The notes below the pieces were generated by a model that was not told the DNA's origin, did no database searches, and saw only the letters and a list, made by a program, of their open reading frames with translations. A stretch of DNA of 50,716 nucleotides from a virus: positions 1 to 50,716 of the IMG/VR virus record IMGVR_UViG_3300026319_000007; one strand, given 5' to 3'. A program made the position numbers and the translations under genes. Position 1 is the stretch's first letter, and every line of letters begins with the position of its first letter. Of this stretch, positions 33,359 through 41,961 are shown piece after piece.

Positions 33359-33860
33359 TATTTGTTTCCTTGGCGTTATTCAATAATTTCATGAAACAGA
33401 ACCAGTGTGTTTTAGATTTTGACCCACTTGGATGGCCAAATAAAGGCTCGCGTTGAAGTATAGAAAGTATTTCCTTGGTCTTAATCTCTACTTCATTCCA
33501 CTTAAAAATTAATGTGCCAAAAGGTTTTAAAACTCGCCAACATTCATCAAATCCCTTTTTAAGATCATTTTGCCAAGTATTAGGATTTAATCGTCCATAA
33601 GTCTTTCCCATATCAGCAGTTTCAGAAAAAGTGCTGATGTGTGGAGGATCAAATACTACTAATGAAAAAGAATTATCTGGAAATTGTAGAGCTCTAAAAT
33701 CCATTATTTCGTCAGGCATAACTTGATGATTAGGCCGATGAATGCGATGACCTTTTTCTGCTACACGATTATCAACATAAATAGCATTTTTATGTGTCTT
33801 ATTGAACCAAAACATTCGACCCCCGCAACAAGCATCTAAAATAAATTTATTTTTTAGCAT
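33345..33860 (-). CDS. SAM-dependent methyltransferase
   Basis: 171 aa. Motif I variant ILDACCGGRMFWF (7-19), acidic binding of the SAM ribose at YVDNR, and catalytic-type motif VVFDPPH (68-74). The C-terminal part (FGTLIFKWNEVEI, PLFGHPSG, KTHWFCFMKL) is typical of a widespread phage/bacterial class I methyltransferase of unknown target. DPPH resembles the DPPY motif of N6-adenine or N4-cytosine enzymes, so DNA or RNA modification is possible. Confidence 0.8.
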   Translation of the reverse strand: MLKNKFILDACCGGRMFWFNKTHKNAIYVDNRVAEKGHRIHRPNHQVMPDEIMDFRALQFPDNSFSLVVFDPPHISTFSETADMGKTYGRLNPNTWQNDLKKGFDECWRVLKPFGTLIFKWNEVEIKTKEILSILQREPLFGHPSGSKSKTHWFCFMKLLNNAKETNNEQL

Positions 33861-34188
33861 CTAAATTCTCCAATTTCATTTTTTCAATCTCATTGATCTT
33901 ATAAGTATCACCAGTATCTTCAAACTTAAATTTCAAATAGTCAGCTACGGCTTTGGTTTCTTTGGTACCCAAAAGAAGGTCATTGAACATGACAGCGAAG
34001 ACGGTGAACTTCCCGTCTACCAAATCGCCATACACCATAACTTCCTCTTGGCAAAAGGCGGCGAGCTTGTCCGCAGTACTCTGCTTCTCCGACTGGCCTA
34101 TTCCAGCCCTGTCCAAATCAGGATGGACGGTATCGTCGAGGAAATTCTGCCTCAGTTTCCCCTTCTTATACTGCAAGTAGTTTAGCAT
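33847..34188 (-). CDS. Hypothetical protein
   Basis: 113 aa from the ATG at 34188; a TTG at 34206 is in frame. Middle segment EEVMVYGDLVDGKFTVFAVMFNDLLLG is beta-rich, the rest helical and charged. Overlaps the methyltransferase start by 14 nt. Function unknown. Confidence 0.5.
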   Translation of the reverse strand: MLNYLQYKKGKLRQNFLDDTVHPDLDRAGIGQSEKQSTADKLAAFCQEEVMVYGDLVDGKFTVFAVMFNDLLLGTKETKAVADYLKFKFEDTGDTYKINEIEKMKLENLDAKK

Positions 34189-34209
34189 TTGACTTTCTAA
34201 CCCCAAAGA

Positions 34210-34473
34210 CTATTTATTTTTAAAGCTCAGTAGGGCCTGCGTATAGAGCGCATTAATCTGTCCCTCGGACATCTGCGGAATCGATTCAATATTCTGATAC
34301 TGACTCAGCTCGACAAAATAAACTCTTATCGCCTCTTTTTTAACTTCCAAAGGGGCCGACAATGCAACTGAATCGAATCGAGTCTCGTCTTCTCGGATCA
34401 AGTCCCTCTTGGCGGCATTGCTGGCCCCAAATATGGCCAGGCTACCCACTATGAATGCTATCAGAATTCCCAT
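34210..34473 (-). CDS. Secreted or membrane-anchored small protein
   Basis: 87 aa. Hydrophobic residues 2-18 form a signal anchor or cleavable signal (GASNA site about 16-20), then a charged helical periplasmic part. The topology would suit an inner-membrane spanin-type or periplasmic protein, but sequence gives no family. Confidence 0.5.
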   Translation of the reverse strand: MGILIAFIVGSLAIFGASNAAKRDLIREDETRFDSVALSAPLEVKKEAIRVYFVELSQYQNIESIPQMSEGQINALYTQALLSFKNK

Positions 34474-34494
34474 GTTAATTTATCTCCTATAACT

Positions 34495-34560
34495 TTATTT
34501 TAAATGCCGAGCTAAGAAAACCATTATTGCAGCAATTATATTAGCAGCAACTCCAATCAT
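34495..34560 (-). CDS. Possible micro membrane peptide (21 aa)
   Basis: ATG at 34560 overlaps the upstream stop as TAATG. Residues 3-16 are hydrophobic, ending in basic residues. Very short; support is only the coupling and the frequency of similar peptides in this arm. Confidence 0.3.
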   Translation of the reverse strand: MIGVAANIIAAIMVFLARHLK

Positions 34561-34835
34561 TAAATTCCAAATAACCAGCGACGGCTTGCTTCTGCATAAA
34601 GTTCATCATAGAGAGGATGGAGAGATTCTTCATTTTCGAGCATATCAATATCTTGCTCGATATCCCATGAGGCTTGTTCCCCTGTAAGATTACATGAAAA
34701 AGAATAAGCAGCATTTATTTCCAATTGATGAACACGCTGGAGCATTTTGATAGTGTTTAGAAGATGAGAATCAGTCATATCTTTGATTCTAATTTTCTCA
34801 CCACCACGCATTGTCCACTTCTTAATATTACCCAT
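34560..34835 (-). CDS. Conserved small phage protein
   Basis: 91 aa from the ATG at 34835, overlapping the upstream endonuclease by 8 nt. The opening W-T-M-R-G-G-E-K-I-x-I-K-D-M-x-x-x-H-L-L-N is a recurrent phage signature of unknown function (often near replication genes). The C-terminal part is acidic and helical. Confidence 0.6.
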   Translation of the reverse strand: MGNIKKWTMRGGEKIRIKDMTDSHLLNTIKMLQRVHQLEINAAYSFSCNLTGEQASWDIEQDIDMLENEESLHPLYDELYAEASRRWLFGI

Positions 34836-35175
34836 TTGTGTTTCCATCAATAATAATTGTTTTTGCACTGTCAAATGTGGTACTTGCCTTAATTCTTTCA
34901 ATTGAGAGATAGTTTAAGACTCTACGAGCTGCTTCATAATCAAGTCTGCCAATAACATACTTATTACATCGGTAACAAAGTAATCCCCGAACTTGCCCAG
35001 TTTTATGGTTATGATCTACATTTAATTTACGTTTAAATTCATTCTCTGATTTTTGGCAAAGTCCACATTTACCATTCTGAGCGACGAATAATTTTTGACG
35101 CTGTTCTTTTGCTCCTGCTTCAGTGAATTGTGGCCAATACTTTCTTAAGCCGTAAAGTTTAGATTTTTTCCTCAT
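34828..35175 (-). CDS. Endonuclease VII-like HNH nuclease
   Basis: 115 aa. Contains CGLCQ, then the core [20 protein letters not shown]: the H-x-H of endonuclease VII with paired CxxC zinc ligands. Probably a free-standing homing-type or branch-cutting nuclease. Two further members lie at 40471 and 45697. It overlaps the dNMP kinase by 4 nt. AT-rich, unlike the kinase. Confidence 0.75.
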   Translation of the reverse strand: MRKKSKLYGLRKYWPQFTEAGAKEQRQKLFVAQNGKCGLCQKSENEFKRKLNVDHNHKTGQVRGLLCYRCNKYVIGRLDYEAARRVLNYLSIERIKASTTFDSAKTIIIDGNTNG

Positions 35176-35780
35176 ACTTTACTCTTAAGAGCACATTTAA
35201 CTATATTCCAAAGTGTTATTAAATCCTCAGGTGTTTTATTTACTTCGGCAGGTTGAATAAAATCAAATCCTGAATAATCATCTAATGCTGTTTCTGAAAG
35301 ATTCTTTTTTGTTTCTTCACTGACTGCATTATCACGACTTGAATGACGCTCAAGTCGAATCAAAAATCCCCCAGAATTTTTTATGGCATCCGCCTCATTG
35401 GGAAACCTCACATCGGTGATCATGTAGTTCTCGTCGGCGTTAGTGCCAGCTATTTTCCCGAGGATAACTTTAACCCAATAAAGGGAATCGAATTGACGAT
35501 AAAAATGGCCATACTCAATCATCATTTCCCTTGGCGTCCAATATAATGTTGAATTTATTGTCGATCCATCCTCGTCAAATGAAACTATTCTGCCACTTTT
35601 ATAGTGCGTCGGCTTTTCTTTAAGAAATCCATCCGTATGCTCGGTGGTGAGATCAAAATCTTCCCGAAGTTTTTTCTTTAGTTCATCGGCAAAAGCTAGC
35701 CTTTTCCATCCATCCTTGGCCGCAATAGAGGCAAGTAAATCTTTCCCCGCATGAGCTTTTCCAGATATTCCAATTATCAT
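35172..35780 (-). CDS. Deoxynucleoside monophosphate kinase
   Basis: 202 aa. P-loop GKAHAGKD (7-14) and a layout (RLAFADELKKKL; WTPREMMIEYGHFYRQFD; YMITDVRFPNEADAI) matching phage dNMP kinases of the T4 gp1-like P-loop superfamily. It would phosphorylate dNMPs to dNDPs, feeding phage replication. Overlaps both neighbours by 4 nt. Confidence 0.82.
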   Translation of the reverse strand: MIIGISGKAHAGKDLLASIAAKDGWKRLAFADELKKKLREDFDLTTEHTDGFLKEKPTHYKSGRIVSFDEDGSTINSTLYWTPREMMIEYGHFYRQFDSLYWVKVILGKIAGTNADENYMITDVRFPNEADAIKNSGGFLIRLERHSSRDNAVSEETKKNLSETALDDYSGFDFIQPAEVNKTPEDLITLWNIVKCALKSKV

Positions 35781-36181
35781 TGCGAAACTCCCGCATAAAA
35801 TTCCTGAACTAGCTTTTCCATTTGTTTTATGGCTACCTTGTACTCTTCGAGGTCACCATTTTTTATCCGTGCAAATCTCTCATAGAATGAGCCTATTCGG
35901 CTGTAAAACTCAAGCCATGCACATCCCCTGGCGATATTTCGATCTACAGGGTTGATGCCTTCAGCAATCAACCTATCTTCCACTAATTTGACATCATAGA
36001 TTGCCTCTGGGAAAATAGAGGCCTTTCCAATTCTGTGAATATTATGATATCGCTGATTTCCGGGTTGGTTCCAAAAGGCCAAGTATGCCTTTGAATAGAG
36101 AAAATTCCAATCACCTTCCTTATCAGGAAACACAGAGGGAATTTCAAGTTCCTTTTTACGATTAGTTGGGAGATAGGGCAT
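35777..36181 (-). CDS. Hypothetical protein
   Basis: 134 aa from the ATG at 36181, decided by an excellent AAGGAGG site; an in-frame ATG at 36214 would be deeper in the upstream gene. Residues GCAWLEFYSRIGSFYERFARIKNG form an aromatic helix. No motif. Located between nucleotide-metabolism genes. Confidence 0.55.
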   Translation of the reverse strand: MPYLPTNRKKELEIPSVFPDKEGDWNFLYSKAYLAFWNQPGNQRYHNIHRIGKASIFPEAIYDVKLVEDRLIAEGINPVDRNIARGCAWLEFYSRIGSFYERFARIKNGDLEEYKVAIKQMEKLVQEFYAGVSQ

Positions 36182-36347
36182 TTTGTATGGCCTCCTTCGC
36201 CTCGATTTGTGCATGCAGGGCCATCAAAGTACTTCGTACGAGTTCTCGTTGATTCTCCATTTTTGCAATCCGATAGTCATATTTGTCAATGAGTTGCATG
36301 CATCGAACAACCTGAATTTTCAGTTTGGATAAATTTGTTCTTGACAT
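36162..36347 (-). CDS. Small coiled-coil protein
   Basis: 61 aa, basic and helical throughout with heptad-like spacing (LSKLKIQVVRCMQLIDKYDY). It overlaps the next gene by 20 nt and carries that gene's ribosome site. Function unknown. Confidence 0.5.
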   Translation of the reverse strand: MSRTNLSKLKIQVVRCMQLIDKYDYRIAKMENQRELVRSTLMALHAQIEAKEAIQNALSPN

Positions 36348-36392
36348 TAGTATATTACCTCACTATTTTTTGTTTGGCTGTTAATTGGTACA

Positions 36393-36920
36393 TTATCGAA
36401 ATAACTCCTTTAATTTGTCAATATTATGTTTAATCATTGCTAAAGGCCAAAAATGAAGTCTCCAAAGAATTCTTGTATACCTTGTTTTATGTGTCTTCAA
36501 AGCATCTTCAATGGCTAATTCAAAATTATCAGTAACAAAATCATCCTCATAATAACAAACAGCAGCTTTAATTGGAAGTTGTCCTTTAGGAAATACACTT
36601 ATAACCTTTTTCCATAAATAATAACGTGCATACCCATATTCTCTAATAACTCCTAAAGAGGATAAATGAGGTGACATATTAAATACAATATCAGCTTCTC
36701 GAATCATGGCTTTATCTCTTGGCCAATATTGATCCATTGCCTTTTTTGAAGAACGAAGGACTTCTTTGGTTGAAGCAACATTTTCTTCAGTCACAGGGCA
36801 TAAAACTTTAAAGCCTGCTTTTTCAAGTTGTTCTTTATCTTTGACTGCTTCGACAACAACCTCTTCTTTAATTCTTCCAGTCATTGCTCGGGCTGTATAA
36901 CATATAGGTTGTCTTGTCAT
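36393..36920 (-). CDS. Nucleoside 2-deoxyribosyltransferase-like protein
   Basis: 175 aa. N-terminal YTARAMTGR, then WPRDKAMIREADIVFNMSP (66-84), SLGVIREYGYARY (87-99) and KVISVFPKG match the Rossmann-like fold of nucleoside deoxyribosyltransferase relatives, in which an Asp and a Glu (here D70 and E94 region) handle the nucleoside. A role in nucleotide salvage is likely but some relatives have other functions. Its own promoter places the predicted transcription start on the ATG, with no ribosome site visible. Confidence 0.7.
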   Translation of the reverse strand: MTRQPICYTARAMTGRIKEEVVVEAVKDKEQLEKAGFKVLCPVTEENVASTKEVLRSSKKAMDQYWPRDKAMIREADIVFNMSPHLSSLGVIREYGYARYYLWKKVISVFPKGQLPIKAAVCYYEDDFVTDNFELAIEDALKTHKTRYTRILWRLHFWPLAMIKHNIDKLKELFR

Positions 36921-36926
36921 AATATA

Positions 36927-36955
36927 AGTATATCAGGAATTCTCATCATCGTCAA
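36927..36955 (-). promoter_or_regulatory. Extended -10 sigma70-type promoter giving a leaderless start
   Basis: On the - strand: TTGACG, 17-nt spacer, TATACT, with TGA before the -10 (extended -10). Only six nt (TATATT) separate the -10 from the ATG at 36920, so transcription would begin on or near that A. No Shine-Dalgarno is present. It overlaps the end of the upstream small membrane gene. Confidence 0.65.
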
Positions 36956-37079
36956 TAGACTTTTTACTTAAATACTGTGTCAATCTCTCCAAATTGATGC
37001 CAAAAAGCACACCAAAACAGAAGGCTAAGAGATTTAGCAAAATTAATTCATACATTAACCATCGCATTGCTTCATTCAT
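36933..37079 (-). CDS. Small membrane protein (48 aa)
   Basis: ATG at 37079, 1 nt after the polymerase stop. One transmembrane helix (about 8-27) and an acidic tail (DDDENS). A longer form starting at 37121 lies inside the polymerase gene and is unlikely. Unknown role. Confidence 0.55.
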   Translation of the reverse strand: MNEAMRWLMYELILLNLLAFCFGVLFGINLERLTQYLSKKSIDDDENS

Positions 37080-37080
37080 A

Positions 37081-38955
37081 TTATTCTCCTTTTGCTTCCG
37101 CCCAGGACTTTCCAACTCCAATGTCTGCCACCAAGGGCACTCGAAGGCTCACAATATTTTCCATTGAGTATTTAATTTGGGCCAGCGCCTCATCAACATT
37201 GGCATTTTCAATTTGATAATTCAGTTCGTCGTGAATCAGAAGATTTGGAACATACCCATACTCTTTATAAATTCTTAAAGTTGCAAGTTTACACATAGAA
37301 CTAGCAGTGCCTTGAACTAAAATACTCATTGCACTCCGTTCTGCTTCTTCTCTCATAAAACAATTTCTGCAAAACTTACCAGACTTTGAGCAATTCCAAT
37401 TTCCACAAGTCAACACAAGTTGAGGAATAGATACCCATCTACCATACCAATCGGTTACACCTCGATTAGCTCTTGCTTTTCTTTTCTCTTCTTTGAGCCA
37501 TGCTGCCAGGACTGGATATCCTTCCCAAAACTTTTCAAAGAGTCTTTCAGCTTCTTTTTCAACAACATTTAATTCATTGGCTAATCGAGAAGCTGTGCCT
37601 GAATTAGTAAGAAGGAAGTTACAAGTTTTTGCAATAGTACGTTTTTCTTGATAATCAGATCGAGATTCTACATCATTACCAAAGATTAATTGAGCAGTTA
37701 CTTTATGAACATCTCCACCGTCAGACTTAAGATATTCATTTACAAGTTTAGGTTCTCTTGAAAAATGTGCTGGAAGTCGAAGTTCAATATTGCTCCAGTC
37801 TGCATTGATAAATTTTGAACCATCATCAGCCACAAATGCTTCACGAACTTCAGGTGGTTGATTTTGAAGATTTACTGGATCGGAACTGCTGAGGCGTCCT
37901 GTAATAGTGTTCTGCGCAAATCGTGCATGAATATGGTGGTTGGCATCCTTGATGGCATTGGTATAAAGTGGAGTGGTATAAGTCGAGCATAGCTTTTGGT
38001 AACCGCGATACTCAAGAAGAATCGATATCATAGGATTTTTGCTATAACGATTTAAAGTGCTCTCATCGGTTTTTTTAACTCCGATCCCATTTGATTGAAG
38101 GACATTGAGAACCTGCTTTGGAGAATTGAGGTTAATGGTTCGATTGGCTAGCCGCGTGAACTCTTTTCGATATTGTCGTCGAGACTTACTGAACTGATTG
38201 TGCAGTTGGAGAATTTTTTTGGTATCAATTTTAACTCCCTGTTTTTCAGTATGATAGAGAAGGCGATTCATCGGCATCTCGATAGTCTCGAAAAAATTCT
38301 TCTGAGCCACAGAAAAATTGGTTTCTAACCATTTCCATAATTTGAACTGGAAGAAAACATCACAAGCATTATAAGCAGCTACATACTCTTTAGGCATTTT
38401 ATCCAATGTCAATTCTTTTGGATATACCACACCTTTTTTCTTTTGAACCATTAAATTTGAATCCTGATCACAAACTTGTTTGATCATCTCCACATTCGTT
38501 GTCATCTCCTCATATGTAGGGTATTCAACGCCAAAAGTATCTTTGATAAGAGGCTTAAGAGAATAATTTTTACGAGAGGAGTCATACACATAGAAACCAA
38601 TTTTAGTATCAAAATACAATTGATCAATCGTAACGCCAGCCGAAGTGAGCCAAGGGATTTCAGCTCTCTTACCATCTTGCGCCACAAAGCCAACAGTACG
38701 GAGGTAAGCAAGAAGCTGAGGACGAACATCGAAATATATATAAGCATCCCGCCCATTGCCACAAATGCCCACGCAAACAATTTTGAAATCACGATCAGTA
38801 ACCTCCTTTCCATTTGTTTCTAAGTCAATAGAAGCAATAGTCTCAGTGGGAAAATGTTCATAGTCATCAATATGGACTATTCCTCCATATTGTTCTATGC
38901 CCCAATCAAATTTACTTTTCGGTAATGTAACCGGAGTTTCGGACAATAATTCCAT
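37081..38955 (-). CDS. Family A DNA polymerase with 3'-5' exonuclease domain
   Basis: 624 aa from the ATG at 38955, which has GAGG 9 nt upstream; an ATG at 38964 is possible (numbers here count from it). Exonuclease: DLE (47-49) and Y198-x3-D202. Polymerase motif A FINADWSNIELR (D389), B R442-x3-K446-x3-F450, C HDE (578-580). Departures: W and N replace the common Y and Q of motif A, N454 replaces the usual Tyr of motif B, and a CxxxxC...CxxC insert (C520, C525, C532, C535) precedes the last helix of the fingers/palm. It replicates the phage genome with the adjoining prim-pol/helicase. Confidence 0.92.
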   Translation of the reverse strand: MELLSETPVTLPKSKFDWGIEQYGGIVHIDDYEHFPTETIASIDLETNGKEVTDRDFKIVCVGICGNGRDAYIYFDVRPQLLAYLRTVGFVAQDGKRAEIPWLTSAGVTIDQLYFDTKIGFYVYDSSRKNYSLKPLIKDTFGVEYPTYEEMTTNVEMIKQVCDQDSNLMVQKKKGVVYPKELTLDKMPKEYVAAYNACDVFFQFKLWKWLETNFSVAQKNFFETIEMPMNRLLYHTEKQGVKIDTKKILQLHNQFSKSRRQYRKEFTRLANRTINLNSPKQVLNVLQSNGIGVKKTDESTLNRYSKNPMISILLEYRGYQKLCSTYTTPLYTNAIKDANHHIHARFAQNTITGRLSSSDPVNLQNQPPEVREAFVADDGSKFINADWSNIELRLPAHFSREPKLVNEYLKSDGGDVHKVTAQLIFGNDVESRSDYQEKRTIAKTCNFLLTNSGTASRLANELNVVEKEAERLFEKFWEGYPVLAAWLKEEKRKARANRGVTDWYGRWVSIPQLVLTCGNWNCSKSGKFCRNCFMREEAERSAMSILVQGTASSMCKLATLRIYKEYGYVPNLLIHDELNYQIENANVDEALAQIKYSMENIVSLRVPLVADIGVGKSWAEAKGE

Positions 38956-40471
38956 TTTGAACATCCTCTATTTCGATCTTAAAACTTTCATGCTTCTTTT
39001 GATATCGAGCTTTACTATGCTCAAAAAGTAATACTCCATCTTGCCAATCAAGGCTTATCACCTGATCCACCGCATCGCCCTTTGCTCCGCTTCCCCTCAA
39101 TCGTTTATTTCCCGCCTGGTGATACTGGGCCGATCCCTTCGTCTCGTGGTCCACGAGCATCACGGCGCATTTATAGGTGTCACAAAGGGGCGCGATGAGC
39201 TCATCAAAAAAGTATCTCATGTCCTTCGACTGGTTTTCGTCAAGCGTGTGCGCCGATGCGAATGAATCTATCACAACCAAGACTGGATGAATCTTCTCAA
39301 TCGTTTCGCACAGCTTTCGATAATGGTTATTGTTCGTGATCTTGATCCGATTGCGGATAAAGTAATAAAGGCTTAAATCATCCGTCGTGAGTCCCTTTGG
39401 CGAAATCAGCTGGCGAAGTCGATATGAGGTTAAATTACCACCAAGCTCATTGTCTATAAAAAGAACCGATCCGTGCTTTGTGCCAAATGTGTCCAGCCAT
39501 TTACCGTTCCCCTTCTTGCGTGAAATCTCGATGATGAGGTCGGTGGCAACAAACGTCTTCCCGAGTCCCTGATACCCACTGAATATCACCGATGAGGCCA
39601 TCGGAATTAGGCCATCCACAAGATAGTCAATCCTATTGGCAAACTTATGCACCACCTCAGTCGCGCTGAGAGGAGAAATTACCGACTCCTGCTTCAGTTG
39701 CTCAATGTACTGCGAGCTATATTCACCCTTCGTGAACCTCTGAGTAAAATCAACTATTTGTTCCTCAAGTTCCTTGTCCTTGTACGGTGGCCGGTTCTTT
39801 TTATTCCACTCTCGCAGATGTTGTGCCGCCACATCTGAATTCATGCAATTGTAATAGTAACCCGCGAGTCTTACCAATGCTTGATGGCGTTCCCCCTCTC
39901 CAACTCCATCAAGGATATCTTCGAGCCAAGATTCCTTGTTTTCAATCTGCAAATTACTTTCCCGAACTTCTGGTTCTTTGAGTAATAAATCAAGCAGCCA
40001 TTGGGGACAGTCTGAAATGGGTTGAGATAGATCATTCCATGTATACCGTGCGCCATCGGACCTGACTGATGGGGGCAATTTGACATAACCCCCCGTTCCA
40101 CGAACATCTATTTCTTTTTGTATTCTAGCAAGAGTTGTTTTCTTTTCATCAAGAGACTTAGGCCAGTTGAAGTGATATTGCATTCCCCGTTTAGTATGAA
40201 CACTGAGTGTAAGGGGATCTTTTCTGTCAAGATAAGTTCGTTGGCCTTCAGCTCCATCAATATCCAGCACGATCCGTTTTGAGATAGGCCCCGTAACCAT
40301 GCCAATATCTGCCGTTGGCCATTGGGTCCACCATTTGTTGATTTCTTCTTCATTTGCCTTCCTTGTTTGAAATTCTTTCCACAGAATTAATGGGGTTTTA
40401 TCCTTCACTGGAATGATAGATAGGCCGAGCTTCTGATAGTACAAGGCCCAATCACGCATTGCATTATCCAT
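38912..40471 (-). CDS. Primase-polymerase / RecA-like helicase
   Basis: 519 aa fusion. N-terminal bifunctional prim-pol domain (about 10-165): LSIIPVKDKTPLILW, MVTGPISKRIVLDIDG with catalytic D70/D72, and a later basic/His part (VHTKRGMQYHF). C-terminal RecA-like ATPase (about 285-480): Walker A SGYQGLGKT (298-306), Walker B VLVVIDS (397-403), then MLVDHETKGS and RLRGSGAKGD typical of phage helicases. It would prime and unwind DNA at the fork. Overlaps the polymerase gene by 44 nt and the upstream nuclease by 1 nt (TAATG). Confidence 0.88.
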   Translation of the reverse strand: MDNAMRDWALYYQKLGLSIIPVKDKTPLILWKEFQTRKANEEEINKWWTQWPTADIGMVTGPISKRIVLDIDGAEGQRTYLDRKDPLTLSVHTKRGMQYHFNWPKSLDEKKTTLARIQKEIDVRGTGGYVKLPPSVRSDGARYTWNDLSQPISDCPQWLLDLLLKEPEVRESNLQIENKESWLEDILDGVGEGERHQALVRLAGYYYNCMNSDVAAQHLREWNKKNRPPYKDKELEEQIVDFTQRFTKGEYSSQYIEQLKQESVISPLSATEVVHKFANRIDYLVDGLIPMASSVIFSGYQGLGKTFVATDLIIEISRKKGNGKWLDTFGTKHGSVLFIDNELGGNLTSYRLRQLISPKGLTTDDLSLYYFIRNRIKITNNNHYRKLCETIEKIHPVLVVIDSFASAHTLDENQSKDMRYFFDELIAPLCDTYKCAVMLVDHETKGSAQYHQAGNKRLRGSGAKGDAVDQVISLDWQDGVLLFEHSKARYQKKHESFKIEIEDVQNGIIVRNSGYITEK

Positions 40472-40959
40472 TACAGCTCCTTAAGTATCTCTTTCCATTT
40501 CTTTAAATAGTTAATTGCATTTTCTAAAACTAATAAATTTTCTTTAAAACATCCTAATCCAACATTACATGGATGACATAATAATCCTCTTATTTTTCCT
40601 GTTATATGATTATGGTCAACTGCAAATGCTTTAGAACAATTTTGTTGATCAATAAAACAAAGAGCACATTTATTATTTTGCTTATGTAGAAATTGATTAT
40701 ATTCTACCAATGTAATACCAAATCTATTTTTTAACTGCCCATTTTTAACAATTTGCGGATGTTTCTCTGCATACTTTTTTCTATAAGCTAATACTTTTTC
40801 TCTGTTTTTCTTTTGCCATTTTTTATCATACTCATAAGATTTTTCTGGGTACTCTTGTCGATATCTACAACTTCTAGCATTGTGCCATAATCGGCATCTA
40901 TCACACCGACATCCATAACTATATCCTGTACTCGGTTTTAAACTAATATATTTACATTC
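40471..40959 (-). CDS. Endonuclease VII-like HNH nuclease
   Basis: 162 aa if started at the GTG at 40959, which has GGAAGGA 8 nt upstream; an ATG at 41007 lies inside the exonuclease gene. An N-terminal Cys cluster (CRCDRC) precedes a long basic linker and the core CALC ... AFAVDHNHITGKIRGLLCHPCN. Either a Holliday-junction-type debranching enzyme or a homing nuclease. It lies between exonuclease and primase genes, a typical site for mobile nuclease genes. AT-rich. Confidence 0.72.
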   Translation of the reverse strand, partial: ECKYISLKPSTGYSYGCRCDRCRLWHNARSCRYRQEYPEKSYEYDKKWQKKNREKVLAYRKKYAEKHPQIVKNGQLKNRFGITLVEYNQFLHKQNNKCALCFIDQQNCSKAFAVDHNHITGKIRGLLCHPCNVGLGCFKENLLVLENAINYLKKWKEILKEL

Positions 40960-41599
40960 CACGTAAAATGTCCTTCCAACGACCCCGTTTTTTGAAAAAC
41001 TGAACAATATTTACACCTTCTAAAAACACGGGAAGAAATGTTCCTTTGAGATCATGATATGGATGAGTCTCAAATTGCTTTTCAGCATTTGGATCACTTG
41101 GAGTCCGAACTATAACTCCATCATTGATTATAATACCATGTTCTTCTTCAGCAGCATGAGCATAAGCAGCCATTTGAAGGGGATATTCAAGCCGTGATTC
41201 TTTAGATGTTTTCCAATCAGCTACCCATTTTGTTTGATCTTCTCCAAAAGTACAAAGCAAGTCTGGATGTCCACGAAAACCATACTTTTCACTTGTTAAT
41301 GTACATTCAATAGCTGGAGAATTATTAATTGTAAGTGGTTTAACTTTCGTTTCTTGACACCACTTGACAAGCAATCCACCACAAAATAATTGCCGATTGG
41401 TAAATGTTGGAGGAACTTCAGTTCCTAGAAGATGATTCTCTACAACTGTATGAACAGCCTTTCCAAAGTCTGTAGATTCTTTGCTAATTCGTTCACATTC
41501 ATCAATACCCACTGATTTAGCCCAGTATTGCCACCATGATGAGTTTATAAAACTACATACTTCTGTTACTCTTATATATTTAGAGGCTGGTCTTCCCAT
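40952..41599 (-). CDS. PD-(D/E)XK exonuclease (RecB/lambda-exo-like)
   Basis: 215 aa. H50 in DFGKAVHTVVENHL, D113 in GFRGHPDLLC, D128-W-K130 in WVADWKTSK, and Q142-x3-Y146 in YPLQMAAYAH form the RecB-like nuclease signature. It probably resects or processes DNA ends in recombination-dependent replication. No Cas4-type cysteine cluster. Its first 20 nt overlap the HNH gene upstream. Confidence 0.8.
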   Translation of the reverse strand: MGRPASKYIRVTEVCSFINSSWWQYWAKSVGIDECERISKESTDFGKAVHTVVENHLLGTEVPPTFTNRQLFCGGLLVKWCQETKVKPLTINNSPAIECTLTSEKYGFRGHPDLLCTFGEDQTKWVADWKTSKESRLEYPLQMAAYAHAAEEEHGIIINDGVIVRTPSDPNAEKQFETHPYHDLKGTFLPVFLEGVNIVQFFKKRGRWKDILRGM

Positions 41600-41930
41600 T
41601 TAATTCCCTTTTATTGTGGGCTTGCTGACTTATTGTAGCCCATCTGCAATTGGACGGAGTATAATTACCATTTACATTCATTCGATCTAATGTGTATTCT
41701 TTCCCTGGTTTACGGCCCATATCATTAAGAAAATTTACATAATTACTCCATCGTTTACAAAATTTAATTCCTCTTCCACCATACCATTTATACGCGCAAT
41801 GATTAAAATTTGTGCAACGACGTTTCATAGCATACCAACTATTATACTCTGGAGAAAAACAATCTCCATGAATAATTGGAAAATATAGTGGTTTATGCCC
41901 TTTCTTAAAGGTTGTTGAACTTTTAGCCAT
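41580..41930 (-). CDS. Free-standing HNH-type homing endonuclease
   Basis: 116 aa from the ATG at 41930; a longer frame to 42110 runs into the neighbouring gene. Pattern YNSWYAMKRRCTN ... YKWYGGRGIKFCKRW ... FLNDMGRKP ... LDRMNVNGNYTPSNCRWAT is characteristic of phage HNH endonucleases of this short type. Inserted between the 41962 gene and the exonuclease, overlapping the latter by 20 nt, which suggests recent invasion of the replication cluster. AT-rich. Confidence 0.75.
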   Translation of the reverse strand: MAKSSTTFKKGHKPLYFPIIHGDCFSPEYNSWYAMKRRCTNFNHCAYKWYGGRGIKFCKRWSNYVNFLNDMGRKPGKEYTLDRMNVNGNYTPSNCRWATISQQAHNKRELNGKTSL

Positions 41931-41961
41931 TAAAGAAGATATGGATTGGCCTTCCGAGGCA

